From positions 726,732-790,731 of the forward strand of contig NZ_JAQZCH010000001.1 in assembly GCF_028737325.1 (NCBI RefSeq): a stretch of DNA of 64,000 nt, in the 5' to 3' direction. The translations under genes and the position numbers were made by a program. Below, piece by piece: positions 1-8,465 of this stretch. Source of the stretch: Microbacterium thalli (GTDB taxonomy: Bacteria; Actinomycetota; Actinomycetes; Actinomycetales; Microbacteriaceae). Within the stretch, counting starts at the first letter, position 1; every line of letters begins with the position of its first letter. Under the pieces are notes generated by a model, which saw nothing but the letters and a program-made list of their open reading frames with translations, had not been told where the DNA came from and did no database searches.

Positions 1-265
1 CGGGACCGGACGCGGCCGGACCACCCGGTGCCGGCGGCGCCTGCGGGTAGGGCGGGGCAGCCGGTCGGGCACCGGTGCCGTATCCGGGCGGGAACGGCTG
101 GCCGCCCTCGCGCATCGCGAGCAGCATCCCGTTCTTCACCGCCGTGCGCATCAGCAGGTAGCTCACCCACAGGATGAGCGCGATCGTGCCGAGGTAGAGG
201 GCGATGCCGAGCACGACGAAGCCGATGCCGAAGGCCGCTGCGGGGCCCGAGTAGTCGTTGTACAT
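1..265 (-). CDS. Small membrane protein with proline-rich tail (partial)
   Basis: Reading leftward from ATG at 263-265, the frame stays open to the window edge (about 88 codons). It has a short polar N-terminus (MYNDYSG), one hydrophobic stretch of about 25 residues that looks like a membrane segment, a basic stretch (MRTAVKNGMLLAMREGG), and then a Pro/Gly/Ala-rich tail that runs out of the window. A TAGTGT hexamer lies 7 nt before the ATG, as in other leaderless genes here, which supports this start. I do not recognise a family. The 3' end is missing, so total length is unknown. Confidence 0.55.
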   Translation of the reverse strand, partial: MYNDYSGPAAAFGIGFVVLGIALYLGTIALILWVSYLLMRTAVKNGMLLAMREGGQPFPPGYGTGARPAAPPYPQAPPAPGGPAASGP

Positions 266-307
266 GGCCCGCACACTATCGCTCGGCCGCCCCGCGCACG
301 ACCCTGC

Positions 308-2587
308 TCACCGTTCGATCGCGACCTCGACGATCCGGCGGTCGGCGGCGGTGACGGTGTGCACGTCGCCCGCGATCTCCATCGCAGCCTCGGTCTCGCG
401 CTCTGCGCAGGACGGTCCGACCCACAGCTCCACGGCGCCGGGCTCGACGATCCGCGTGCCCTGACGCCCGGTGAACGCCAGGCGCGCGGTGGGCACATCG
501 AACGCGACGGTCGCCTCGGCGCCGGCATCCAGGTCGACGCGGGCGAAGCCGAGCAGCTGCGCGACGGGGCGCGTGACACTGGCGTGCACGTCGCGGGCGT
601 AGAGCTGCACAACGTCGGTGCCCGCGCGCTCGCCGATGTTCCGCACCCGGACGCGCGCCGTGAACGACCCACCCGACGTCACCGAGCCTGTGACCGTCAG
701 GCCCTCGCGGGCGAAGGATGTGTAGGTCAGTCCGTGCCCGAACGGGAGGGCCGGGGTGCTGTCGGCACTGGTGATCTCGGTGGGGCCGCCGAGGATCGGA
801 TGCAGGTAGCTGTAGGGCTGCGCGCCGGCGGAACGGGGAAGCGACACCGGCAGGTGCCCCGACGGCGAGACCTCGCCGGTCAGGATCGCCGCGATCGCGG
901 ATCCGCCCTCTTCGCCGGGGAAGAACGCCTGCAGTGCCGCGGCCGCCGCGCCGTCGCCCGACAGGGCCCAGTCGATCGCGTACGGGCGACCGGTCAGCAT
1001 CACGAGCACGACGGGGGTTCCGGTCGCGATGAGGCGTTCGACGAGCTCGCGCTGCACACCCGGCAGCTCGAGCGACGCGACGTCGTTGCCCTCGCCGACG
1101 GTGCCGCGTCCGAACAGACCCGCGCGGTCGCCGACCACGACGATCGCGACCTCCGCATCACCCGCGGCGGCCTCGGCCTCGGCGAAGCCCGAGCGGTCGT
1201 CGCCCTCGGCGTCGCAACCGCGCACGACCGTGACATCGGCGTCGGGCAGAGCCGCCGAGACGGATGCCGCGAGCGTGGGAATCTCGAAGCCCATCGGCAC
1301 CCCGGGGTGGTGGGCGAGCACGTGGTTGGCGAACGAGTAGCAGCCCATGAGGGCCTCGGCGCTGTCGGCGTTCGGGCCGATCACCGCGATGCGGCGCGGC
1401 GCCCCGAGCGGCAGCACACCGTCGTTGCTCAGGAGGACGACGGACTCCTCGGCGAGTCGGCGAGCGACCGCGCGGTGCGCGGGAGAGTCGAGGTCGACGC
1501 TCGTCGGCGGCGCCTCGAACGTCTCGTCGAGCAGGCCGAGTTCTTCCTTCTGCGTCAGCACCCGGCGCACCGCGCGATCGATCAGCGCCTCGTCGACGAG
1601 GCCCGCGCGCACCCGATCCGCAAGGGGAGCCGCGAACGCGTCGCCCGTGGGCAGTTCGACGTCGATGCCGGCCGCGAGCGCGAGCTCGGCCGCTTCGCCG
1701 CGATCGCGGGCGACCGCGTGCATCGTGTGCAGGAAGGCGACCGAGAAGTAGTCCGACACGACCGTGCCGTCGAAGCCCCATGCGTCGCGCAGGATGTCGG
1801 TGAGGTAGGCGGGGGTCGCACCGACCGGCATCCCGTCGATCTCGGCGTACGAGTTCATGACCGACCGCACCCCGCCGTCGCGCACCGCCATCTCGAACGG
1901 CGGCAGGAAGATGTCGGCGATCTCGCGCGGCCCCGCGTGCACGGGGGCGTGGTTGCGTCCCGACTGCGAGCCGGAGTAGCCCACGAAGTGCTTGAGCGTC
2001 GCGTGGACGCCCGTGCTCTGCAGTCCGCGGACGTACGCCGTGCCGAGCACGCCGACGACGTAGGGGTCTTCGGCGATGCACTCGTCGACGCGTCCCCATC
2101 GCGGGTCGCGGATGACGTCGAGCACGGGTGCGAGCCCCTGATGGATTCCGAGTTCGCGCATCGAGGCGCCGATGAGCGCGCCCATCTCTTCGACGAGTTC
2201 GGGGTCGAACGACGCGCCCCAAGCCAGCGGCGTGGGGAAGGTCGCCGCCTGCCACGCTGCGAGTCCGGTGAGGCACTCCTCGTGCACGAGCGCAGGGATG
2301 CCCAGGCGCGTCTCGCGGACGAGTCGGCGCTGCTCGTCCCACAGCCACGCGGCGCGCTCGATCGGGTCGACCGGGCGCGTGCCGTAGACCCGGGTGAGCT
2401 GCCCGAGGCCGTGCACGGTGGCATCGGCGTACGCGGTCGACGAGGCCATCTCGCCGGCCATCGGCGCGACGACCTCGTCGCCCTGGTCGACCCAGAAGCC
2501 CACGAGCTGGGCGAGCTTCTCGTCGAGAGTCATCCGCGCGATCAGGTCGGTGACGCGCGTCGAGACGGGGATATCGGTCAGAGTCAC
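308..2587 (-). CDS. Glycoside hydrolase family 3 beta-glucosidase
   Basis: A 759-aa GH3 enzyme that hydrolyses terminal beta-glucosides or related beta-glycosides. The (beta/alpha)8 domain comes first, with KHF at about 199-201 and the nucleophile Asp279 in VVSDYF. The alpha/beta sandwich follows and carries the GEGND motif that supplies the acid/base Glu. A fibronectin III-like domain closes the protein. There is no signal peptide, so it probably acts in the cytosol on imported oligosaccharides. GTG at 2585-2587 is the start: it lies 23 bp after the malG-like stop and the family N-terminus (VSTRVTDLIARMTLDEK) begins there. It is the last gene of the sugar ABC operon. Exact substrate (cellobiose, gentiobiose, xylobiose) is not decided by sequence. 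Confidence 0.93.
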   Translation of the reverse strand: MTLTDIPVSTRVTDLIARMTLDEKLAQLVGFWVDQGDEVVAPMAGEMASSTAYADATVHGLGQLTRVYGTRPVDPIERAAWLWDEQRRLVRETRLGIPALVHEECLTGLAAWQAATFPTPLAWGASFDPELVEEMGALIGASMRELGIHQGLAPVLDVIRDPRWGRVDECIAEDPYVVGVLGTAYVRGLQSTGVHATLKHFVGYSGSQSGRNHAPVHAGPREIADIFLPPFEMAVRDGGVRSVMNSYAEIDGMPVGATPAYLTDILRDAWGFDGTVVSDYFSVAFLHTMHAVARDRGEAAELALAAGIDVELPTGDAFAAPLADRVRAGLVDEALIDRAVRRVLTQKEELGLLDETFEAPPTSVDLDSPAHRAVARRLAEESVVLLSNDGVLPLGAPRRIAVIGPNADSAEALMGCYSFANHVLAHHPGVPMGFEIPTLAASVSAALPDADVTVVRGCDAEGDDRSGFAEAEAAAGDAEVAIVVVGDRAGLFGRGTVGEGNDVASLELPGVQRELVERLIATGTPVVLVMLTGRPYAIDWALSGDGAAAAALQAFFPGEEGGSAIAAILTGEVSPSGHLPVSLPRSAGAQPYSYLHPILGGPTEITSADSTPALPFGHGLTYTSFAREGLTVTGSVTSGGSFTARVRVRNIGERAGTDVVQLYARDVHASVTRPVAQLLGFARVDLDAGAEATVAFDVPTARLAFTGRQGTRIVEPGAVELWVGPSCAERETEAAMEIAGDVHTVTAADRRIVEVAIER

Positions 2588-2610
2588 GGTCGGTGCTTTC
2601 TGTGGTGGGG

Positions 2611-3507
2611 TCAGCCCTTGACGGCGCCGGTGAGACCGCCGACGATGCGGCGCTCGAACAGGCTGAAGAACGCCAGGGCAGGGAGCATCGACAACGACGT
2701 GAAGGCGAGGACCTTCGCGGTGTCGACGGAGTACTGCGACGAGAACGCCTGCACGCCGAGGGGCAGGGTGAACGTCGCCTCGTTGTTGAGGATGAACAGG
2801 GGCAGAAGGTAGCTGTTCCAGCTCGCGATGAACGCCAGGATGCCGACGGTGATGACACCCGGGATCGACAGGGGCAGCACCATCCGCCAGAAGAACGACA
2901 GCCGGCCGCATCCGTCGATGAACGCCGCCTCTTGGATCTCATCCGGGATGGCGCGCAGGAACGGCACCAGGATGATGATCGTCATCGGCAGTGCGAACGC
3001 GATCTGGGGCAGGATGACGCCCGCGAGCGAGTTCATCAGCCCCAGGTCGCGGATGACGATGTACAGCGGCGTGATCGCGACCGTGATGGGGAACATCAGA
3101 CCCGACGCGAAGACCGCGTACAGCACCCCGCGTCCGCGGAAGCGGTAACGGGCGATGACGTAGCTCGCCATGAGGCCGAGGACGACCGCACCCGCGGTGG
3201 TCGACAGGGCGGCGATCGTGGAGTTGAGCACCTGCTGCCAGAACTGCGAGCCGGTGAGAACCGCGAGGTAGTTCTCGATGTCCCACGGCGACGGCCAGCC
3301 GGCGGGATCGACCGTGATCTGCGCGTTGCTGCGGAACCCGCCGATGATGATGTACAGCACCGGCGCGAGCATCAGGCCGATCGTCACGAGAGAGACGAAA
3401 TAGACCAGCGGGCTGCCCCAGGGCAGGCGCTCCTTGCGCCGGCCCCGACGGCCGACGGGTGCGGGCGCGACGATCGCGCGCGTGGCGGGAGAGGTGAGGG
3501 CGGTCAT
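2611..3507 (-). CDS. Carbohydrate ABC transporter permease (MalG-like)
   Basis: 298 aa, one of two membrane subunits of a CUT1-type sugar importer. It has six hydrophobic segments and the EAA loop for docking the ATPase (EIQEAAFIDGCGRLSFFWRM, about two thirds along). ATG at 3505-3507 overlaps the TGA of the upstream permease (ATGA), which implies translational coupling. No ATP-binding gene is in the operon. As in many actinobacteria, a shared MsiK-type ATPase encoded elsewhere probably energises it (inference). Confidence 0.92.
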   Translation of the reverse strand: MTALTSPATRAIVAPAPVGRRGRRKERLPWGSPLVYFVSLVTIGLMLAPVLYIIIGGFRSNAQITVDPAGWPSPWDIENYLAVLTGSQFWQQVLNSTIAALSTTAGAVVLGLMASYVIARYRFRGRGVLYAVFASGLMFPITVAITPLYIVIRDLGLMNSLAGVILPQIAFALPMTIIILVPFLRAIPDEIQEAAFIDGCGRLSFFWRMVLPLSIPGVITVGILAFIASWNSYLLPLFILNNEATFTLPLGVQAFSSQYSVDTAKVLAFTSLSMLPALAFFSLFERRIVGGLTGAVKG

Positions 3508-4520
3508 CGTTCCCGCTTCCCTTCGGTGATGGCCCCCGCCGTGTCACGACGCAGCACGTAGCGCTGGTAGATGATGGCGACGACGAGCGAGATGAGGAAG
3601 ATCACGACGGCGACGGCGTTGCCGTACCCGTAGCTGCCGGCGTTGCGGCCGTTGACGACCATGTAGGTGGCCATCGTCGAGGTGCCGGCCGTCGAGGCGA
3701 CGTACTGGCCCCAGATGATGTACACGAGGTCGAACAGCTGCAGCGCCCCGATGATCGACAGGAACGCCCAGATGCGCAGAGTGGGCGCGAGCAGCGGCAG
3801 GGTGATGCGCCAGTGCGTTTGCCAGTACCCGGCGCCGTCGAGCGCGGCGGCCTCGTAGAGCTCCTCGGGGATGCCCTGCAGTCCGGCGAGGAAGAGGATG
3901 ACGGCGAAGCCGACGTACTTCCACGTGAGGATGCCCATGAGGGTCCAGATGGCGATGGACGGGTCGGCGATCCAGTCGCGCGTGAGGGCGCCGAGACCCA
4001 GCTGCTCGAGGGCGCCGTTGAGCGCGCCCTGCGTCTGCAGCATGAGGCCGAATCCGGTGCCGACGACGACCTCGGCGATGACGTACGGCACGAAGATGAG
4101 CACCCGGATCAGCGACTGGCCGCGCATCCGGCGGTTCAGCAGCAGCGCCAGGAGCACGGCGACCGGGCCCTGCAGCACGAGTGAGGCGATCACGATGATG
4201 GCGTTGTGGCTGAGCGCCTCGACGAAGGTCGGGTCGGTGAAGATCGTGATGTAGTTCTGCAGCCCGACGAACTCGGTGGGCGGGCCGTAGCCCTGCCAGC
4301 GGAAGAACCCGTAGTACGCCGCCATGACGACGGGGAAGATGACGAACCCGACGAACATCACCAGCGCGGGGCCGACGAGCACCGCGATCTCGAGGCGTCC
4401 CGACCAGCCCAGGCCTCGGCGGCGCCGGGAGGGCGGGGACGTCGTGGTGACGCCCCCGCCCCGGCCCGCGAGATCCGAGCCGGTGGCGGTGTGCGCCACG
4501 GCTGTCTCGCTGATCGACAT
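3504..4520 (-). CDS. Carbohydrate ABC transporter permease (MalF-like)
   Basis: 338 aa, starting at ATG 4518-4520 (MSISETAVAHT), 8 bp after the stop of the binding-protein gene. A polar N-terminal extension of about 45 residues precedes six membrane segments. The EAA motif is visible near IPEELYEAAALDGAGYWQTH. It pairs with the downstream MalG-like subunit, with which it shares a 4-bp ATGA overlap. An open frame continues upstream to 7898 but is only a GC-rich shadow. Confidence 0.92.
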   Translation of the reverse strand: MSISETAVAHTATGSDLAGRGGGVTTTSPPSRRRRGLGWSGRLEIAVLVGPALVMFVGFVIFPVVMAAYYGFFRWQGYGPPTEFVGLQNYITIFTDPTFVEALSHNAIIVIASLVLQGPVAVLLALLLNRRMRGQSLIRVLIFVPYVIAEVVVGTGFGLMLQTQGALNGALEQLGLGALTRDWIADPSIAIWTLMGILTWKYVGFAVILFLAGLQGIPEELYEAAALDGAGYWQTHWRITLPLLAPTLRIWAFLSIIGALQLFDLVYIIWGQYVASTAGTSTMATYMVVNGRNAGSYGYGNAVAVVIFLISLVVAIIYQRYVLRRDTAGAITEGKRER

Positions 4521-4528
4521 GGTCTCGG

Positions 4529-5833
4529 TCAGCCCTTCTTGGCCGCGTCGGAGACCGACTGGATCATCTGCTCGGGCGAGCTCTTGCCCGCGAGCAGATC
4601 GACCACCGCGACGTTCAGCGCGTTGCCGACGTTCTGGCCGAGCACGGTGTCGAGCCACTGCGACACGAACGGCGCCTTGTTGTAGGCGGCGAGGACGTCC
4701 TGCAGGTACTCCTCCTCGACTGCGCCCTGGGCGACCGAGTTGACCGGCGGTGCGTTGAACGCCTTGTAGTAGGCCTCCTGCTGCTCGGAAGTGGCGAGGA
4801 AGTTGAGGAAGTCGGCGCACTCCTTCGGGGCCTTCGCCGAGCACGAGTAGCCGTCGACGCCGCCCATGATCGACCCGGGCTCGCCGGCGCCGCCGGACAG
4901 CTCGGGGAAGGGGAACCAGGCGAGGTCGGGCAGCGGCTGCTCGTCGGGCGTCAGCGACGCGATGACACCCGGGTTCCAGGCGCCCATGAGCTCCATGCCC
5001 GCCTGGTGGTTGGCGATGAGGCCGGCGCTGCTGCCGGCGCCCTGCTGTGCCGACGTGGTGAGGTAGCCCTCGTTGAACGGCTGCGACTCGGCGAAGTCGG
5101 CGAGGTCCTCGGCGGACTTCAGCCAGCACTCGTCGCTGAAGTCCTTCGAGTCGCCGGTCGCCTCGATGGTCTCGGCGCTGCACTCGCGCAGGGCGAAGTT
5201 GTAGAACCAGTGCGCCGCCGGCCAGGCATCCTTCGCGCCCAGCGCGATGGGGGCGATGCCCGCGTCCTTGAGCTGCCCGACCGCGGCCTCGAGGTCTTCG
5301 ATCGTCGTCGGGGTCTCGCTGATGCCGGCCTGCGTGAACAGGTCGGAGCTGTACCAGAAGCCGCTGGGGAGCACCGCGAGCGGCATCGCCCACACCTTGT
5401 CCTGGTACGTCTCGGCCTTGAACGACCCCTCGGAGATCTCCTCCTTGGCGGTGTCGCCGATGAGGTCGGTGAGGTCCATCAGCTGGCCGGCTTGCACCAT
5501 CGCGGCCATCTTGCCGCCGCCGCGCTGCAGGAAGACGTCGGGCGGATCGCCCGCGTTGAGCGCGGTCTGGAGCTTGCCGTCCATGTCCTCGTTCTGGACG
5601 GACTGCATCGTGATCTTGACGTTCTCGTTCTCGGCCTCGAACGCGGCGATCGCGTCCTTCCAGAACTCCTGGCCGGGGCCGGTCGTGGAGTTCTGCCAGA
5701 GGGTCATCTCGACGGTGCCGTCGGCGCTGCCGCCGTCGCCGCCGCTGCTGCAGGAGGTGAGGGCGAGGGCGCCCACCGCCATGATCGCCGCCGTGACGGC
5801 GGCCTTGCGGCCGACCGTGGTCATGCGTGCCAT
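4529..5833 (-). CDS. Sugar-binding lipoprotein of ABC importer
   Basis: 434 aa extracellular solute-binding protein, SBP family 1. The N-terminus (MARMTTVGRK) leads into a hydrophobic stretch and a lipobox ending ALTSC, so the mature protein should be a lipid-anchored receptor. The body looks like CUT1 binding proteins (LWQNSTTGPG near the start, a conserved MGAWNPG stretch). AGAAGGAA lies upstream of ATG 5831-5833 as ribosome-binding site. It is the first and probably most highly expressed gene of the operon. Its promoter (TTGACA at 5978-5983, GAAACT at 5955-5960 on the minus strand, 17-bp spacer) is flanked by the LacI-type operator. Confidence 0.93.
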   Translation of the reverse strand: MARMTTVGRKAAVTAAIMAVGALALTSCSSGGDGGSADGTVEMTLWQNSTTGPGQEFWKDAIAAFEAENENVKITMQSVQNEDMDGKLQTALNAGDPPDVFLQRGGGKMAAMVQAGQLMDLTDLIGDTAKEEISEGSFKAETYQDKVWAMPLAVLPSGFWYSSDLFTQAGISETPTTIEDLEAAVGQLKDAGIAPIALGAKDAWPAAHWFYNFALRECSAETIEATGDSKDFSDECWLKSAEDLADFAESQPFNEGYLTTSAQQGAGSSAGLIANHQAGMELMGAWNPGVIASLTPDEQPLPDLAWFPFPELSGGAGEPGSIMGGVDGYSCSAKAPKECADFLNFLATSEQQEAYYKAFNAPPVNSVAQGAVEEEYLQDVLAAYNKAPFVSQWLDTVLGQNVGNALNVAVVDLLAGKSSPEQMIQSVSDAAKKG

Positions 5834-5950
5834 GTGATTCCTTCTCTCTTCGTTGAGTGGACATCTGCTGGTGAGCGCGGCCGCGGAAGTGATCGGGATC
5901 ACGGAGCGACGGTGCTCGGTGTCGTCGGACTCGCTGGTGCTGTCGGACAC

Positions 5951-5962
5951 CGAAAGTTTCCG
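5951..5962. promoter_or_regulatory. Imperfect second operator half over the binding-protein -10
   Basis: CGAAAGTTTCCG is a degenerate inverted repeat resembling the perfect operator 30 bp away and overlapping the proposed minus-strand -10. It could be an auxiliary LacI-family site. The match is weak. Confidence 0.3.
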
Positions 5963-5984
5963 CGGACAACAAAGCGGTGTCAAA

Positions 5985-5998
5985 CGTTTTCGAAAACG
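5985..5998. promoter_or_regulatory. LacI-family operator, perfect 14-bp palindrome
   Basis: CGTTTTCGAAAACG is perfectly self-complementary with the CG centre typical of LacI/GalR operators. Allowing one mismatch it extends to AAACG..CGGTTT. It abuts the -35 (TTGACA, 5978-5983) of the minus-strand transport operon and covers the expected -35 of the regulator gene (-10 TAGAGT at 6012-6017). One bound dimer could therefore repress both directions. Confidence 0.8.
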
Positions 5999-6023
5999 GT
6001 TTCCACTGGCATAGAGTGCGTCC

Positions 6024-7049
6024 ATGACGCGGAGCCGCCGCCCGACCATTCACGACGTCGCCGCGCGCGCCGGCGTCTCGGTCTCGACCGTGTCGAAAGC
6101 CGTCAACGGGCGGTATGGGGTCGCGACGGCGACCGTGGATGCCGTCATGGCCGCCGTCGCCGACCTCGGCTACGAGTCGAGCCTCATCGCGAGCAGCATG
6201 CGATCGCGCACGACCGGCGTGATCGGCGTGCTCGTGGCGGACTTCGAGCCGTTCAGCGCCGAGATCCTCAAGGGCGTCGGCGACGCGTTGCGCGACACCA
6301 GCTACGACCTGCTGGCCTATTCGGGCTCGCGCGGTGACGAGGAAGGGTGGGAGCGGCGGTCGCTGTCGCGCCTGAGCGGCACCCTCATCGACGGAGCGAT
6401 CATGGTGACCCCCACGGTCGTGAAGGCCGGCGCCGACGTCCCCCTCGTCGCGATCGATCCGCACACGGGCCCCGCCGACGTCCCGACCGTCGAAAGCGAC
6501 AGCTACGGCGGGGCGCGCGAGGCGACCGCCTACCTCGTGGCGCTCGGCCACACCCGCATCGGCTACATCGCGGGACGGGCCGACCTGCGGTCGTCGATCG
6601 CGCGGGATGCCGGCTACCGCCGCGCCCTCGCCGACGCCGGCATCCCGTTCGACCCCCGGTTCGTCGGCGCGGGCCGCTACCGCGAGGCGACCGTGCGGGA
6701 GGTCGCGATCGACATGCTCTCGGCTCCCGACCGCCCGACGGCCGTGTTCGCGGCGAACGACGTCTCGGCGATCGCGATCGTCCAGGTCGCGGCGGAGCTC
6801 GGGCTCGCGGTGCCCGGCGACCTGTCGATCGTCGGATTCGACGACATCCCCGAGGCGACCCGGCTGCCGACGGCCCTGACCACCGTGCGCCAGCCCATGG
6901 GGCGTCTCGGCGCGGCCGCCGTCGAGCTCTTGCTGACCCTCATGCGCGGCGAGACGCCCGCGACGACCCATGTGCTGCTGCCGACGAAGCTCGTGCCGCG
7001 GCAGACGACCGCGCCGCCGCAGCGCGGACTCGAGGCGGCGCGGGCCTAG
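6024..7049 (+). CDS. LacI-family transcriptional regulator of the sugar operon
   Basis: 341 aa. The N-terminal HTH (TIHDVAARAGVSVSTVSKAVNG, about residues 7-28) is followed by the hinge and a periplasmic-binding-protein-like effector domain that ends in the usual conserved region (SIVGFDDIPEA, TALTTVRQP). It is divergent from the binding-protein, permease and GH3 operon and should repress it until an imported sugar binds. ATG 6024 lies 6 nt after a TAGAGT -10, so the transcript is probably leaderless. CebR of Streptomyces is a functional parallel, but the operator here differs from the CebR box. Confidence 0.93.
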   Translation: MTRSRRPTIHDVAARAGVSVSTVSKAVNGRYGVATATVDAVMAAVADLGYESSLIASSMRSRTTGVIGVLVADFEPFSAEILKGVGDALRDTSYDLLAYSGSRGDEEGWERRSLSRLSGTLIDGAIMVTPTVVKAGADVPLVAIDPHTGPADVPTVESDSYGGAREATAYLVALGHTRIGYIAGRADLRSSIARDAGYRRALADAGIPFDPRFVGAGRYREATVREVAIDMLSAPDRPTAVFAANDVSAIAIVQVAAELGLAVPGDLSIVGFDDIPEATRLPTALTTVRQPMGRLGAAAVELLLTLMRGETPATTHVLLPTKLVPRQTTAPPQRGLEAARA

Positions 7050-7058
7050 GCTGTCAGC

Positions 7059-7664
7059 GTGCTGCTGAGTGATCGCGACATCCGTGCCGGAATCGATCAG
7101 GGACGCATCGGTCTCGACCCGTGGGACCCCTCGATGGTGCAGCCCTCGAGCGTCGACGTGCGTTTGGATCGCTACTTCCGGCTGTTCGACAACCACAAGT
7201 ACCCCTTCATCGACCCGGCGCAGGACCAGCCCGAGCTCACGCGCCTCATCGAGGTCGACCCGGACGAGCCGTTCATCCTGCATCCGGGAGAGTTCGCGCT
7301 CGGCTCGACCTTCGAGCAGGTGCGCCTCGCCGACGACGTCGCGGCGCGGCTCGAGGGCAAGTCGTCGCTCGGGCGCCTCGGTCTCATCACCCATTCGACG
7401 GCGGGGTTCATCGACCCCGGGTTCTCGGGCCATGTGACCCTCGAGCTCGCGAACGTCGCGACACTGCCGATCAAGCTGTGGCCGGGCATGAAGATCGGGC
7501 AGCTCTGCTTCTTCCAGCTGACCTCGGCCAGCGAGAACCCATACGGCTCGGGCCCCTACGGCAACCGCTACCAGGGGCAGCGGGGACCGACGGCATCCCG
7601 CTCGTTCCAGAACTTCCACCGCACCGACGTCGGCACCATCGACGCCGGCTCGCGCGGCGCCTGA
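7059..7664 (+). CDS. dcd: dCTP deaminase
   Basis: 201 aa enzyme of the trimeric dUTPase/Dcd fold, making dUTP or (in the bifunctional actinobacterial type) dUMP from dCTP for thymidylate synthesis. Visible motifs are SSVDVRLD near residue 28, [11 protein letters not shown] with the catalytic region at about 100-110, and [14 protein letters not shown] just after. GTG 7059 starts 6 nt after TAGGCT, and the TAG stop of the LacI gene forms the first three bases of that -10. The Ala-Gly-Phe stretch after the active site resembles the bifunctional Mycobacterium enzyme, but assay would be needed to separate the two activities. Confidence 0.95.
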   Translation: MLLSDRDIRAGIDQGRIGLDPWDPSMVQPSSVDVRLDRYFRLFDNHKYPFIDPAQDQPELTRLIEVDPDEPFILHPGEFALGSTFEQVRLADDVAARLEGKSSLGRLGLITHSTAGFIDPGFSGHVTLELANVATLPIKLWPGMKIGQLCFFQLTSASENPYGSGPYGNRYQGQRGPTASRSFQNFHRTDVGTIDAGSRGA

Positions 7665-7722
7665 GACGACGAGACCCCCGACCGACGGCGGATGCCGCGG
7701 GCCGAGGGCCTCGAGGGTGTGA

Positions 7723-8355
7723 TCAGGCGGCGTCGCGACCGGCGCGGAACCCGGCGGTGAAACCGCGCTCGAAGGCGCGCTCTCCCCGGTGACGCGGGTG
7801 CTCGCCGTCGTGTTCGTGATGCGCGCCCGCGGCGCGGTGCCCGCCGCGGTGCTCGCCGCGGTGGTGGCCGCCGCAGCGGGCGCCGAAACCGGCCCCAAAG
7901 CCGCGGTGTCCGCGCGGCCCGAAGCGGCGGGGCGCGGACTCGTCCCATCCGAGCTCGCGGGCGATGGTCTGCAGTGTGGCGAGGGTCGTGGCCAGATCCG
8001 CTTCGGGGACGGCGTCGCTCACGCGGGCGTGCACGGCGTCGACGAGGGCCTGGATGCGCTCGCGCTCGGTGCGCCCCCGGTCGCTGACGCGCCACTGTCC
8101 GTCGGCCTCCTCGACCCAGCCGCGAGCAGCGAGGGCGCGGATGCGCTTGCCGCCCTGCTGCACCCGTTCAGCGAGAGCGGGGGCGTCGAGCGTTCCGGCG
8201 ACGACGTTGAGCACAGCCCAGTCGCGGCGGTCGAGGCCTTCGGGTGCCAGTGCTCGGTCGAGCTCCGCCGCGAGGGCCGAACCGGCGGCGCGGGCCCAGA
8301 AGGCGAGCGTGCGGTGACGGGCGGCGGCATCCTGTGTGGTCTGTTCGGTGGTCAT
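7723..8355 (-). CDS. MarR-like winged-helix regulator with His-rich C-terminal tail
   Basis: 210 aa. Residues about 10-130 form a MarR-type winged helix: an N-terminal dimerisation helix (FWARAAGSALAAELD), the HTH region (LAERVQQGGKRIRALAARGWVEE) and a wing (GQWRVSDRGR). The last 60 residues are unusual: about ten His with Arg/Gly and one Cys, as in GGHHRGEHRGGH and AHHEHDGEH. ATG 8353-8355 is preferred because GGAAGGGA lies just upstream; the longer frame would begin inside the divergent promoter. It is divergent from a second MarR-like gene that also carries a His cluster. Metal or redox sensing is conceivable but not shown. Confidence 0.8.
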   Translation of the reverse strand: MTTEQTTQDAAARHRTLAFWARAAGSALAAELDRALAPEGLDRRDWAVLNVVAGTLDAPALAERVQQGGKRIRALAARGWVEEADGQWRVSDRGRTERERIQALVDAVHARVSDAVPEADLATTLATLQTIARELGWDESAPRRFGPRGHRGFGAGFGARCGGHHRGEHRGGHRAAGAHHEHDGEHPRHRGERAFERGFTAGFRAGRDAA

Positions 8356-8369
8356 GGTGTCCCTTCCGT

Positions 8370-8388
8370 GAGCCGGTCGGTCCGGCTC
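8370..8388. promoter_or_regulatory. 7-bp inverted repeat near the minus-strand MarR transcription start
   Basis: GAGCCGG-TCGGT-CCGGCTC is a perfect 7-bp repeat with a 5-nt centre. It lies just downstream of a TACATT -10 (minus strand, 8390-8395) and upstream of the ribosome-binding site, where a bound repressor or an RNA hairpin would act. Confidence 0.45.
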
Positions 8389-8403
8389 CAATGTATGTCT
8401 GTG

Positions 8404-8444
8404 TGCATGCATATGCACTATGACATGGGAATGAATGCATGTCA
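8404..8444. promoter_or_regulatory. Palindrome-rich divergent promoter region of the two MarR genes
   Basis: This AT-rich spacer contains TGCATGCA (8404-8411), TGCATATGCA (8408-8417) and the inverted repeat TGACATG-N10-CATGTCA (8421-8444). ATGTATGTC (8391) and ACATGT (8449-8454) add related half-sites. The repeated (T)GCAT/ACATG theme suggests several binding sites for one or both adjacent regulators. The 17-bp spacing of half-sites is typical for MarR dimers. Confidence 0.65.
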
Positions 8445-8465
8445 AGCAACATGTATCCTCAACTC

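Noticed and set aside
359..2812. 817-codon plus-strand frame opposite the GH3 gene
   Set aside because: Antisense shadow of a high-GC gene: no recognisable motifs, Arg/Val/Asp-rich translation, and the minus strand encodes an intact enzyme.
3504..7898. 1464-codon minus-strand frame
   Set aside because: Only its last 338 codons are a real permease; the rest runs through the binding-protein, LacI and dcd genes in the wrong frame, with Arg/Ala-rich composition.
8439..8465. Earlier ATG codons (8439, 8451) for the second MarR gene
   Set aside because: They fall inside the palindromic operator and the TATCCT -10; codon use there is AT-rich and non-coding-like.
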